Part shown: piece after piece, positions 1 through 13,285 of the stretch
Layout of the letters: the number at the start of each line of letters is the position of its first letter
How positions within the stretch are numbered: the first letter of the stretch is position 1
From: Magicicada septendecula
Lineage: Eukaryota; Arthropoda; Insecta; Hemiptera; Cicadidae
Assembly (NCBI GenBank): GCA_034769895.1
Contig: CM068367.1
Location: 705,034,885 to 705,098,884 of the forward strand
Reading direction: 5' to 3'
DNA: 64,000 nucleotides
Notes under the pieces: model-generated
Told to the model about the DNA's origin: nothing
The model's database searches: none
Seen by the model: the letters and a program-made list of their open reading frames with translations, nothing else
Position numbers and translations under genes: made by a program

Positions 1-2399
1 ACTATGCAGGCATATTCAGGAAACTACAGGTCTTGAATTGTCCCAATATAAACCTGTTAAAGACTGAACAGTTTGACAAGCACTAAAATTCATGTACGTA
101 CTTGCATTGGCGTAATACAATGATAGTCGGTATTATTTTGCGTATCTTAAACAAATTACATCATACGCAAATTATTACATAATCTAATACAAAATAAATT
201 CACCTTATGAAAATTACTGTTAACATGAAATACAATAACTGAGTGCATAGATCAACAGAGAGTTATCTATTTTACTACTTAACAATTTTTTTTTTTAATT
301 TAGCAGAGTGGCGCATTTTTGTTTGCGTCACGATGCTTACAAACCTTTTATATAAATAAGCAAAGTGGCACATTTTTGTAACGTTCTGGGCTACGTTACA
401 AATCCAGGGAACCCATCATAATTGACGCTAGCCAATTATACAGGCTGCCTACGTTGTAACGAACTGAAATTAAATTCAACACAAAGAACAATAATATTTA
501 CTCTTTTGATTAGAACACAAGGGAAAGGTATTTCACTGATTTTTGCACTCACTTCAATCTGTAATAAGATGACATCTCTTTATTAACAAATTATATAAAT
601 AGATCCCATAACATAAATTATACTGAAATATTCAAAAAGGTTTTCTGTAAAACAAGGGATCATATTGATCATGTTATTTACCTCGGATCCGAGTCTAGGT
701 ATATATAGTAAAGACATCTGAATGATACTATGCTCATCTAGGAGCTTGCATGATTACATAAACCATTTGAAGAATGGTATTATTTCTTTAAGTGATTATA
801 ACTTACATTTCAAAATTATCGTTACAACGTATGATTTTCGATACTACAGTTTATATTTCTTAGGTTTTATTTATTACTTAAAGAAAATTATAGTCTCTTG
901 AAAAAAGTCTCTTTCATCTATAAAAGTTATGTTTTAAATGTACTTAATTCTCGATAGGCAAGCTATCGAGTCACCTCTACAATAAGCTTTGCTGTCCTCG
1001 TCCTGGGGTGTGACTCTTGGGAATTCTGGTAGTCGGTGTAGTCATCTGGGTCGAGTCTCTGCTGAATATCTTATAGCTGTATTAGTGAGGAGATTGATGT
1101 AATGCTGCACGAAGTTGGGTTGATCCACGTAGGTCCTGGTCAGCCGTGTATGGGTTGTAGACGTCCGTATATACAATTTGGCAGGTCACATATTCACAGG
1201 TAGAGTTGTACTGGAGTTTGCATCTTAAGTAGAGACGTCACCTTGTTTACGAGTTCTTAATTTTTCTTATATTACTACATTTCTTGAATAAACCTTTTAC
1301 TACATTTACTACATCATATACACATATAGCGATCACTAGCTCCCTACGTTTTTTGTTTAGTGGTAGCTAACCATTATTTTAAAGTTTAAATAACTCATTT
1401 TTGCAGAGCCCTCGCTTGGAGGTGTGTACTGTCTGAACGCCGTATCGTAACTCTTACCTCGATACGACAGGGGCATTACAACGAAGCGGAGCGAGTACTC
1501 CGCCATAATATAGTTCCAACTTTTATTTAAATAGACATTCTTATAGCAAGATGAAACAAATTATTTAGACTTATTTAGTTTACAGGGACTATTTTAACTA
1601 CTACTGGTGCCTTCAAATTATTAATTACTTACATCACGATTTTCAGGTATTTCTAAGTTACAGACGGTATTTCTAAGCACGTTGTGTCCGGAATTAAACA
1701 GGTCAACGCATGATGATTTACTAAAGGGTTAACTGTAATATTATTAACTTTTTCCAATACGATTTTTTTTATTTCTTGTTTAGTTAGAATTTCTCAATTT
1801 AAATCTCATACTTATTCTGAGTTAGATCAGGGGTATTAGGTTTAATTGTGCGATTTAAAAATACATAATTGCTTTCTCAGTTTTTTATTATTTATATCTT
1901 TTTTTTATTATTAATTAAATCATCACCTACTCCGCCGCTTAAAATCGACATTGGGAATTTTAGTAAGGAAAAATTCAAAGGTGGGGGACTTGGAGTATGC
2001 TTGTTGTTAATGTGTGGAATTTCTCTCCCCCTTTTTCTTTTTCTTTCACATTGTTATTGGTATGTGTTATACACATTTATTTCTTCTCTATAATAAAACA
2101 ATATACATATATATTTCCTTACATACTACTTTTTTCATGATATAAAATTCACAATTAAGATCTACATTTTAGAACATAAAAATTTTTCTTAGGTCTACTA
2201 CTTAAATCTACTACCGGTTTTTCTTGGGGTTTTTGTTACTCTCTTCACAGAGTAATTTTCTAAATATTTTGTTATTTAGAGGTCATTGAGTACTCATTTG
2301 CTTATCTTTCACTGAACAGGATCTCAGGTTGATCAGGCCTCATTTCCAAATTCTACGATTAACACTTAGCATGGTTACTTAGGTATAAGATAACTTGTC

Positions 2400-2730
2400 T
2401 ACCTAGTATTACCTTTTCTATTTTTGACGATGCTATTTCCTCTTTTCTTCTTATACAATTTTATCTGCGAAATATGTGTTCTCCGTACATATTCTTGAGT
2501 CGCAGGTTCGTACAGGGCTACTGTAACTGGAGTTAAGTACTTCTTGATTTGGAAGGACCACACCATCGGTATGATAGTTTAGAGGTGGTCTTATCAATTG
2601 CACTACTAGTCGGGTGTGTCTTGTACATTACTAAGTCACCGACTTGGTACCTAACTAAATTGTTACTGTTATGAACTTTTCTCTCGTGGTATTTTCTGGA
2701 TTTCTCTAGGTTCGCTCTTGTAATCGAATC
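2400..2730 (-). pseudogene. pol: Pol end remnant, unit 1 (broken)
   Basis: Same blocks as in unit 10 at the matching place, beside the broken gag remnant of this unit. Confidence 0.55.
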
Positions 2731-2887
2731 CGCTTAGGTTGTTTAACTGCGCGGGTGTATCAAATCCACTTTCGCATATTGACTTATGCAATTCCGCGAC
2801 TGTTACATTTGCATGGGGTAGACCACGCAAAAGAGCTTCATAAGACAGCTCGTCCTTTAATAGTAAATCTGGATTAAATTATGCCAT
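2669..2887 (-). pseudogene. gag: Gag start remnant, unit 1 (broken)
   Basis: Same position in the unit and nearly the same sequence as the unit 10 copy, but the frame is broken here. Fossil only. Confidence 0.55.
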
Positions 2888-5862
2888 TTTTATCTTATTT
2901 CTAACACATTAAAATTTACTTAAAATTGATTTTACTACACTATACACTTATTACATAGACAATTTATTCTTGGTTAAATCATTTGCATTGTTCACAAGAG
3001 AATAATTTCTCTTCTAAGGGAAGGACAAAAATTCCACACACACTTCAATGTAAAGTCAACGATCAGCTGTTCGCTGGAATGTAGGTCACCCTAGTTTAAT
3101 TAGTAAATAATGGCAAGGTAGTTGTATGCGTGGGAACGCGAGGGTTACATTCAAGTATTGTTCTCTATAACAATAGCTAAGGCTATCTTTCTCGACCGGT
3201 TTCAACTGGGGAAGCCAGTTGTACCAAGGGGTGAATCCGATTCAACGAAACACGCTTTACAAGATACAGGTGTATTACGGTAGTAGAGTCCGAGTTTAGT
3301 AATTAATTGTCTTACGTTCTACCTTTAATTTTGTAATTATTTTTAATTTTTTGCTAACAAAATTAAGTTACGAATTTCTTTACACGTAATTAACCGAGTC
3401 TACTTTAGTCAGGAGTTTATATTATTTTTTTTTTTTACCGTGACGACAGACATACATTTACATACTATGCAGGCATATTCAGGAAACTACAGGTCTTGAA
3501 TTGTCCCAATATAAACCTGTTAAAGACTGAACAGTTTGACAAGCACTAAAATTCATGTACGTACTTGCATTGGCGTAATACAATGATAGTCGGTATTATT
3601 TTGCGTATCTTAAACAAATTACATCATACGCAAATTATTACATAATCTAATACAAAATAAATTCACCTTATGAAAATTACTGTTAACATGAAATACAATA
3701 ACTGAGTGCATAGATCAACAGAGAGTTATCTATTTTACTACTTAACAATTTTTTTTTTAATTTAGCAGAGTGGCGCATTTTTGTTTGCGTCACGATGCTT
3801 ACAAACCTTTTATATAAATAAGCAAAGTGGCACATTTTTGTAACGTTCTGGGCTACGTTACAAATCCAGGGAACCCATCATAATTGACGCTAGCCAATTA
3901 TACAGGCTGCCTACGTTGTAACGAACTGAAATTAAATTCAACACAAAGAACAATAATATTTACTCTTTTGATTAGAACACAAGGGAAAGGTATTTCACTG
4001 ATTTTTGCACTCACTTCAATCTGTAATAAGATGACATCTCTTTATTAACAAATTATATAAATAGATCCCATAACATAAATTATACTGAAATATTCAAAAA
4101 GGTTTTCTGTAAAACAAGGGATCATATTGATCATGTTATTTACCTCGGATCCGAGTCTAGGTATATATAGTAAAGACATCTGAATGATACTATGCTCATC
4201 TAGGAGCTTGCATGATTACATAAACCATTTGAAGAATGGTATTATTTCTTTAAGTGATTATAACTTACATTTCAAAATTAACGTTACAACGTATGATTTT
4301 CGATACTACAGTTTATATTTCTTAGGTTTTATTTATTACTTAAAGAAAATTATAGTCTCTTGAAAAAAGTCTCTTTCATCTATAAAAGTTATGTTTTAAA
4401 TGTACTTAATTCTCGATAGGCAAGCTATCGAGTCACCTCTACAATAAGCTTTGCTGTCCTCGTCCTGGGGTGTGACTCTTGGGAATTCTGGTAGTCGGTG
4501 TAGTCATCTGGGTCGAGTCTCTGGTGAATATCTTATAGCTGTATTAGTGAGGAGATTGATGTAATGCTGCACGAAGTTGGGTTGATCCACGTAGGTCCTG
4601 GTCAGCCGTGTATGGGTTGTAGACGTCCGTATATACAATTTGGCAGGTCACATATTCACAGGTAGAGTTGTACTGGAGTTTGCATCTTAAGTAGAGACGT
4701 CACCTTGTTTACGAGTTCTTAATTTTTCTTATATTACTACATTTCTTGAATAAACCTTTTACTACATTTACTACATCATATACACATATAACGATCACTA
4801 GCTCCCCACGTTTTTTGTTTAGTGGTAGCTAACCATTATTTAAAACTTTAAATAACTCATTTTTGCAGAGCCCTCGCTTGGAGGTGTGTACTGTCTGAAC
4901 GCCGCATCGTAACTCTTACCTCGATACGACAGGGGCATTACAACGAAGCGGAGCGAGTACTCCGCCATAATATAGTTCCAACTTTTATTTAAATAGACAT
5001 TCTTATAGCAAGATGAAACAAATTATTTAGACTTATTTAGTTTACAGGGACTATTTTAACTACTACTGGTGCCTTCAAATTATTAATTACTTACATCACG
5101 ATTTTCTGGTATTTCTAAGTTACAGACGGTATTTCTAAGCACGTTGTGTCCGGAATTATACACGTCAACGCATGATGATTTACTAAAGAGTTAACTGTAA
5201 TATTATTAACTTTTTCCAATACGATTTTTTTTATTTCTTGTTTAGTTAGAATTTCTCAATTTAAATCTCATACTTATTCTGAGTTAGATCAGTGGTATTA
5301 GGTTTAATTGTGCGATTTAAAAATACATAATAGCTTTCTCAGTTTTTTTATTATTTTTATCTTTTTTTATTATTAATTAAATCATCACATACTCCGCCGC
5401 TTAAAATCGACATTGGGAATTTTAGTAAGGAAAAATTCAAAGGTGGGGGACTTGGAGTATGCTTGGTGTTAATGTGTGGAATTTCTCTCCCCCTTTTACT
5501 TTTTCTTTCACATTGTTATTGGTATGTGTTATACACATTTATTTCTTCTCTATAATAAAACAATATACATATATATTTTCTTACATACTACTTTTTTCAT
5601 GATATAAAATTCACACTTAAGATCTACATTTTAGAACACAAAACTTTTTCTTTTGTCTACCACTTAAATCTACTACCGGTTTTTTCTTGGGGTTTTTGTT
5701 ACTCTCTTCATAGAGTAATTTTCTAAATATTTTGTTATTTAGAGGTCATTGAGTACTCATTTGCTTATCTTTCGCTGAACAGGATCTCAGGTTGATCAGG
5801 CCTCATTTCCAAATTCTACGAATAACACTTAGCATGGTTACTGAGGTATAAGATAACTTGTC

Positions 5863-6193
5863 TACCTAGTATTACCTTTTCTATTTTTGACGATGCTATT
5901 TCCTCTTTTCTTCTTATACAATTTTATCTGCGAAATATGTGTTCTCCGTACATATTCTTGAGTCGCAGGTTCGTACAGGGCTACTGTAACTGGAGTTAAG
6001 TACTTCTTGATTTGGAAGGACCACACCATCGGTATGATAGTTTAGAGGTGGTCTTATCAATTGCACTACTAGTCGGGTGTGTCTTGTACATTACTAAGTC
6101 ACCGACTTGGTACCTAACTAAATTGTTACTGTTATGAACGTTTCTCTCGTGGTATTTTCTGGATTTCTCTAGGTTCGCTCTTGTAATCGAATC
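5863..6193 (-). pseudogene. pol: Pol end remnant, unit 2 (broken)
   Basis: Integrase-tail blocks as in unit 10, between the AT-rich trailer and the gag remnant. Confidence 0.55.
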
Positions 6194-6350
6194 CGCTTAG
6201 GTTGTTTAACTGCGCGGGTGTATCAAATCCACTTTCGCGTATTGACTTATGCAATTCCGCGACTGTTACATTTGCATGGGGTAGACCACGCAAAAGAGCT
6301 TCATAAGACAGCTCGTCCTTTAATAGTAAATCTGGATTAAATTGTGCCAT
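6132..6350 (-). pseudogene. gag: Gag start remnant, unit 2
   Basis: Open over 72 codons. Haplotype Pro24, His34, and Phe54, which is found only here; the others have Leu54. Confidence 0.58.
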
Positions 6351-9329
6351 TTTTATCTTATTTCTAACACATTAAAATTTACTTAAAATTGATTTTACTA
6401 CACTATACACTTATTACATAGACAATTTATTTCTTGGTTAAATCATTTGCATTGTTCACAAGAGAATAATTTCTCTTCTAAGGGAAGGACAAAAATTCCA
6501 CACACACTTCAATGTAAAGTCAACGATCAGCTGTTCGCTGGAATGTAGGTCACCCTAGTTTATTTAGTAAACAATGGCAAGGTAGTTGTATGCGTGGGAA
6601 CGCGAGGGTTACATTCAAGTATTGTTCTCTATAACAATAGCTAAGGCTATCTTTCTCGACCGGTTTCAACTGGGGAAGCCAGTTGTACCAAGGGGTGAAT
6701 CCGATTCAACGAAACACGCTTTACAAGATACAGGTGTATTACGGTAGTAACAGTCCGAGTTTAGTAATTAATTGTCTTACGTTCTACCTTTAATTTTGAA
6801 ATTATTTTTAATTTTTTGCTAACAAAATTAAGTTACGAATTTCTTTACTCGTAATTAACCGAGTCTACTTTAGTCAGGAGTTTATATTATTTTTTTTTTT
6901 TTTACCGTGACGACAGACATACACTTACATACTACGCAGGCATATTCAGGAAACTACAGGTCTTGAATTGTCCCAATATAAACCTGTTAAAGACTGAACA
7001 GTTTGACAAGCACTAAAATTCATGTACGTACTTGCATTGGCGTAATACAATGATAGTCGGTATTATTTTGCGTATCTTAAACAAATTACATCATACGCAA
7101 ATTATTACATAATCTAGTACAAAATAAATTCACCTTATGAAAATTACTGTTAACATGAAATACAATAACTGAGTGCATAGATCAGAAGAGAGTTATCTAT
7201 TTTACTACTTAACAATTTTTTTTTTAATTTAGCAGAGTGGCACATTTTTGTTTGCGTCACGATGCTTACAAACCTTTTATATAAATAAGCAAAGTGGCAC
7301 ATTTTTGTAACGTTCTGGGCTACGTTACAAATCCAGGGAACCCATCATAATTGACGCTAGCCAATTATACAGGCTGCCTACGTTGTAACGAACTGAAATT
7401 AAATTCAACACAAAGAACAATAATATTTACTCTTTTGATTAGAACACAAGGGGAAGGTATTTCACTGATTTATGCACTCACTTCAATCTGTAATAAGATG
7501 ACATCTCTTTATTAACAAATTATATAAATAGATCCCATAACATAAATTATACTGAAATATTCAAAAAGGTTTTCTGTAAAACAAGGGATCATATTGATCA
7601 TGTTATTTACCTCGGATCCGAGTCTCGTTATATATAGTAAAGACATCTGAATGATACTATGCTCATCTAGGAGCTTGCATGATTACATAAACCATTTGAA
7701 GAATGGTATTATTTCTTTAAGTGATTATAACTTACATTTCAAAATTAACGTTACAACGTATGATTTTCGATACTACAGTTTATATTTCTTAGGTTTTATT
7801 TATTACTTAAAGAAAATTATAGTCTCTTGAAAAAAGTCTCTTTCATCTATAAAAGTTATGTTTTAAATGTACTTAATTCTCGATAGGCAAGCTATCGAGT
7901 CACCTCTACAATAAGCTTTGCTGTCCTCGTCCTGGGGTGTGACTCTTGGGAATTCTGGTAGTCGGTGTAGTCATCTGGGTCGAGTCTCTGCTGAATATCT
8001 TATAGCTGTATTAGTGAGGAGATTGATGTAATGCTGCACGTAGTTGGGTTGATCCACGTAGGTCCTGGTCAGCCGTGTATGGGTTGTAGACGTCCGTATA
8101 TACAATTTGGCAGGTCACATATTCACAGGTAGAGTTGTACTGGAGTTTGCATCTTAAGTAGAGACGTCACCTTGTTTACGAGTTCTTAATTTTTCTTATA
8201 TTACTCCATTTCTTGAATAAACCTTTTACTACATTTACTACATCATATACACATATAACGATCACTAGCTCCCCACGTTTTTTGTTTAGTGGTAGCTAAC
8301 CATTATTTTAAAGTTTAAATAACTCATTTTTGCAGAGCCCTCGCTTGGAGGTGTGTACTGTCTGAACGCCGCATCGTAACTCTTACCTCGATACGACAGG
8401 GGCATTACAACGAAGCGGAGCGAGTACTCCGCCATAATATAGTTCCAACTTTTATTTAAATAGACATTCTTATAGCAAGATGAAACAAATTATTTAGACT
8501 TATTTAGTTTACAGGGACTATTTTAACTACTACTGGTGTCTTCAAATTATTAATTACTTACATCACGATTTTCAGGTATTTCTAAGTTACAGACGGTATT
8601 TCTAAGCACGTTGTGTCCGGAATTATACACGCCAACGCATGATGATTTACTAAAGGGTTAACTGTAATATTATTAACTTTTTCCAATACGATTTTTTTTA
8701 TTTCTTGTTTAGTTAGAATTTCTCAATTTAAATCTCATACTTATTCTGAGTTAGATCAGGGGTATTAGGTTTAATTGTGCGATTTAAAAATACATAATTG
8801 CTTTCTCAGTTTTTTTATTATTTTTATCTTTTTTTATTATTAATTAAATCATCACATACTCCGCCGCTTAAAATCGACATTGGGAATTTTAGTAAGGAAA
8901 AATTCAAAGGTGGGGGACTTGGAGTATGCTTGGTGTTAATGTGTGGAATTTCTCTCCCCCTTTTACTTTTTCTTTCACATTGTTATTGGTATGTGTTATA
9001 CACATTTATTTCTTCTCTATAATAAAACAATATACATATATATTTTCTTACATACTACTTTTTTCATGATATAAAGTTCACACTTAAGATCTACATTTTA
9101 GAACACAAAACTTTTTCTTATGTCTACTACTTAAATCTACTACCGGTTTTTTCTTTGGGTTTTTGTTACTCTCTTCATACAGTAATTTTCTAAATATTTT
9201 GTTATTTAGAGGTCATTGAGTACTCATTTGCTTATCTTTCGCTGAACAGGATCTCAGGTTGATCAGGCCTCATTTCCAAATTCTACGATTAACACTTAGC
9301 ATGGTTACTGAGGTATAAGATAACTTGTC

Positions 9330-9660
9330 TACCTAGTATTACCTTTTCTATTTTTGACGATGCTATTGCCTCTTTTCTTCTTATACAATTTTATCTGCGA
9401 AATATGTGTTCTCCGTACATATTCTTGAGTCGCAGGTTCGTACAGGGCTACTGTAACTGGAGTTAAGTACTTCTTGATTTGGAAGGACCACACCATCGGT
9501 ATGATAGTTTAGAGGTGGTCTTATCAATTGCACTACTAGTCGGGTGTGTCTTGTACATTACTAAGTCACCGACTTGGTACCTAACTAAATTGTTACTGTT
9601 ATGAACGTTTCTCTCGTGGTATTTTCTGGATTTCTCTAGGTTCGCTCTTGTAATCGAGTC
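9330..9660 (-). pseudogene. pol: Pol end remnant, unit 3 (broken)
   Basis: Integrase-tail blocks at the matching place. First unit with GCTATTGCCTC in the lysine-rich end; units 1, 2 and 15-18 have GCTATTTCCTC. Confidence 0.55.
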
Positions 9661-9817
9661 CGCTTAGGTTGTTTAACTGCGCGGGTGTATCAAATCCACT
9701 TTCGCGTATTGACTTATGCAATTCCGCGACTGTTACATTTGCATGGGATAGACCACGCAAAAGAGCTTCATAAGACAGCTCGTCCTTTAATAGTAAATCT
9801 GGATTAAATTGTGCCAT
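9599..9817 (-). pseudogene. gag: Gag start remnant, unit 3
   Basis: Open over 72 codons. Haplotype Ser24, His34: a combination of the two main haplotypes, seen only in this unit. Confidence 0.58.
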
Positions 9818-12797
9818 TTTTATCTTATTTCTAACACATTAAAATTTACTTAAAATTGATTTTACTACACTATACACTTATTACATAGACAATTTATTTC
9901 TTGGTTAAATCATTTGCATTGTTCACAAGAGAATAATTTCTCTTCTAAGGGAAGGACAAAAATTCCACACACACTTCAATGTAAAGTCAACGATCAGCTG
10001 TTCGCTGGAATGTAGGTCACCCTAGTTTATTTAGTAAACAAAGGCAAGGTAGTTGTATGCGTGGGAACGCGAGGGTTACATTCAAGTATTGTTCTCTATA
10101 ACAATAGCTAAGGCAATCTTTCTCGACCGGTTTCAACTGGGGAAGCCAGTTGTACCAAGGGGTGAATCCGATTCAACGAAACACGCTTTACAAGATACAG
10201 GTGTATTACGGTAGTAACAGTCCGAGTTTAGTAATTAATTGTCTTACGTTCTACCTTTAATTTTGAAATTATTTTTAATTTTTTGCTAACAAAATTAAGT
10301 TACGAATTTCTTTACACGTAATTAACCGAGTCTACTTTAGTCAGGAGTTTATATTATTTTTTTTTTTTTACCGTGACGACAGACATACACTTACATACTA
10401 CGCAGGCATATTCAGGAAACTACAGGTCTTGAATTGTCCCAATATAAACCTGTTAAAGACTGAACAGTTTGACAAGCACTAAAATTCATGTACGTACTTG
10501 CATTATCGTAATACAATGATAGTCGGTATTATTTTGCGTATCTTAAACAAATTACATCATACGCAAATTATTACATAATCTAGTACAAAATAAATTCACC
10601 TCATGAAAATTACTGTTAACATGAAATACAATAACTGAGTGCATAGATCAGCAGAGAGTTATCTATTTTACTACTTAACAATTTTTTTTTTAATTTAGCA
10701 GAGTGGCACATTTTTGTTTGCGTCACGATGCTTACAAACCTTTTATATAAATAAGCAAAGTGGCACATTTTTGTAACGTTCTGGGCTACGTTACAAATCC
10801 AGGGAACCCATCATAATTGACGCTAGCCAATTATACAGGCTGCCTACGTTGTAACGAACTGAAATTAAATTCAACACAAAGAACAATAATATTTACTCTT
10901 TTGATTAGAACACAAGGGGAAGGTATTTCACTGATTTATGCACTCACTTCAATCTGTAATAAGATGACATCTCTTTATTAACAAATTATATAAATAGATC
11001 CCATAACATAAATTATACTGAAATATTCAAAAAGGTTTTCTGTAAAACAAGGGATCATATTGATCATGTTATTTACCTCGTATCCGAGTCTCGTTATATA
11101 TAGTAAAGACATCTGAATGATACTATGCTCATCTAGGAGCTTGCATGATTACATAAACCATTTGAAGAATGGTATTATTTCTTTAAGTGATTATAACTTA
11201 CATTTCAAAATTAACGTTACAACGTATGATTTTCGATACTACAGTTTATATTTCTTAGGTTTTATTTATTACTTAAAGAAAATTATAGTCTCTTGAAAAA
11301 AGTCTCTTTCATCTATAAAAGTTATGTTTTAAATGTACTTAATTCTCGATAGGCAAGCTATCGAGTCACCTCTACAATAAGCTTTGCTGTCCTCGTCCTG
11401 GGGTGTGACTCTTGGGAATTCTGGTAGTCGGTGTAGTCATCTGGGTCGAGTCTCTGCTGAATATCTTATAGCTGTATTAGTGAGGAGATTGATGTAATGC
11501 TGCACGAAGTTGGGTTGATCCACGTAGGTCCTGGTCAGCCGTGTATGGGTTGTAGACTTCCGTATATACAATTTGGCAGGTCACATATTCACAGGTAGAG
11601 TTGTACTGGAGTTTGCATCTTAAGTAGAGACGTCACCTTGTTTACGAGTTCTCAATTTTTCTTATATTACTCCATTTCTTGAATAAATCTTTTACTACAT
11701 TTACTACATCATATACACATATAACGATCACTAGCTCCCTACGTTTTTTGTTTAGTGGTAGCTAACCATTATTTTAAAGTTTAAATAACTCATTTTTGCA
11801 GAGCCCTCGCTTGGAGGTGTGTACTGTCTGAACGCCGCATCGTAACTCTTACCTCGATACGACAGGGGCATTACAACGAAGCGGAGCGAGTACTCCGCCA
11901 TAATATAGTTCCAACTTTTATTTAAATAGACATTCTTATAGCAAGATGAAACAAATTATTTAGACTTATTTAGTTTACAGGGACTATTTTAACTACTACT
12001 GGTGCCTTCAAATTATTAATTACTTACATCACGATTTTCAGGTATTTCTAAGTTACAGACGGTATTTCTAAGCACGTTGTGTCCGGAATTATACACGCCA
12101 ACGCATGATGATTTACTAAAGGGTTAACTGTAATATTATTAACTTTTTCCAATACGATTTTTTTTATTTCTTGTTTAGTTAGAATTTCTCAATTTAAATC
12201 TCATACTTATTCTGAGTTAGATCAGGGGTATTAGGTTTAATTGTGCGATTTAAAAATACATAATTGCTTTCTCAGTTTTTTTATTATTTTTATCTTTTTT
12301 TATTATTAATTAAATCATCACATACTCCGCCGCTTAAAATCGACATTGGGAATTTTAGTAAGGAAAAATTCAAAGGTGGGGGACTTGGAGTATGCTTGGT
12401 GTTAATGTGTGGAATTTCTCTCCCCCTTTTACTTTTTCTTTCACATTGTTATTGGTATGTGTTATACACATTTATTTCTTCTCTATAATAAAACAATATA
12501 CATATATATATTTTCTTACATACTACTTTTTTCATGATATAAAATTCACACTTAAGATCTACATTGTAGAACACAAAACTTTTTCTTATGTCTACTACTT
12601 AAATCTACTACCGGTTTTTTCTTGGGGTTTTTGTTACTCTCTTCATAGAGTAATTTTCTAAATATTTTGTTATTTAGAGGTCATTGAGTACTCATTTGCT
12701 TATCTTTCGCTGAACAGGATCTCAGGTTGATCAGGCCTCATTTCCAAATTCTACGATTAACACTTAGCATGGTTACTGAGGTATAAGATAACTTGTC

Positions 12798-13128
12798 TAC
12801 CTAGTATTACCTTTTCTATTTTTGACGATGCTATTGCCTCTTTTCTTCTTATACAATTTTATCTGCGAAATATGTGTTCTCCGTACATATTCTTGAGTCG
12901 CAGGTTCGTACAGGGCTACTGTAACTGGAGTTAAGTACTTCTTGATTTGGAAGGACCACACCATCGGTATGATAGTTTAGAGGTGGTCTTATCAATTGCA
13001 CTACTAGTCGGGTGTGTCTTGTACATTACTAAGTCACCGACTTGGTACCTAACTAAATTGTTACTGTTATGAACGTTTCTCTCGTGGTATTTTCTGGATT
13101 TCTCTAGGTTCGCTCTTGTAATCGAGTC
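12798..13128 (-). pseudogene. pol: Pol end remnant, unit 4 (broken)
   Basis: Integrase-tail blocks at the matching place, same as unit 5. Confidence 0.55.
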
Positions 13129-13285
13129 CGCTTAGGTTGTTTAACTGCGCGGGTGTATCAAATCCACTTTCGCGTATTGACTTAAGTAATTCCGCGACTG
13201 TTACATTTGCATGGGATAGACCACGCAAAAGAGCTTCATAAGACAGCTCGTCCTTTAATAGTAAATCTGGATTAAATTGTGCCAT
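13067..13285 (-). pseudogene. gag: Gag start remnant, unit 4
   Basis: Open over 72 codons. Haplotype Ser24, Leu34; identical at protein level to unit 5. Confidence 0.58.

Larger units (their letters stand above)
1..3463 (-). repeat. Array unit 1
   Basis: 3,463 bp. Its first half belongs with unit 2: both have CTAGGTATATAT after the 12-bp palindrome, AATCTAATAC where later units have AATCTAGTAC, and AAGGGAAAGG where later units have AAGGGGAAGG. The second half carries the AAACAGGTC variant (near 1697) that reappears in units 7, 11, 12 and 15. One of the more divergent units; its gag remnant is broken. Confidence 0.95.
3464..6930 (-). repeat. Array unit 2
   Basis: 3,467 bp. Shares first-half markers with unit 1, while the second half already looks like unit 3, with TATACACGTC near 5158 and the CCCCCTTTTACTTT form of the polypurine region. 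This change of affinity mid-unit fits an exchange point inside the unit. Confidence 0.95.
6931..10396 (-). repeat. Array unit 3
   Basis: 3,466 bp. First unit with CTCGTTATATAT after the palindrome, which then holds to the end of the window. Private GATCAGAAGAG near 7182. It starts the block with AGTGGCACATTTTT in the first of the two short internal repeats (units 3-7). Confidence 0.95.

Noticed and set aside
8798-9022. Plus-strand frame of 74 codons repeated in many units (also near 1869, 12264, 15733, 36533, 39996, 50389, 53854, 57320, 60786)
   Set aside because: It begins at TTG, not ATG, runs through low-complexity T-rich DNA and lies antisense to the polypurine tract. It recurs only because the unit recurs.
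12392-12661. Plus-strand 89-codon frame in units 4 and 5
   Set aside because: Open only because of the longer TA run in these two units; AT-rich, with no recognisable protein pattern.
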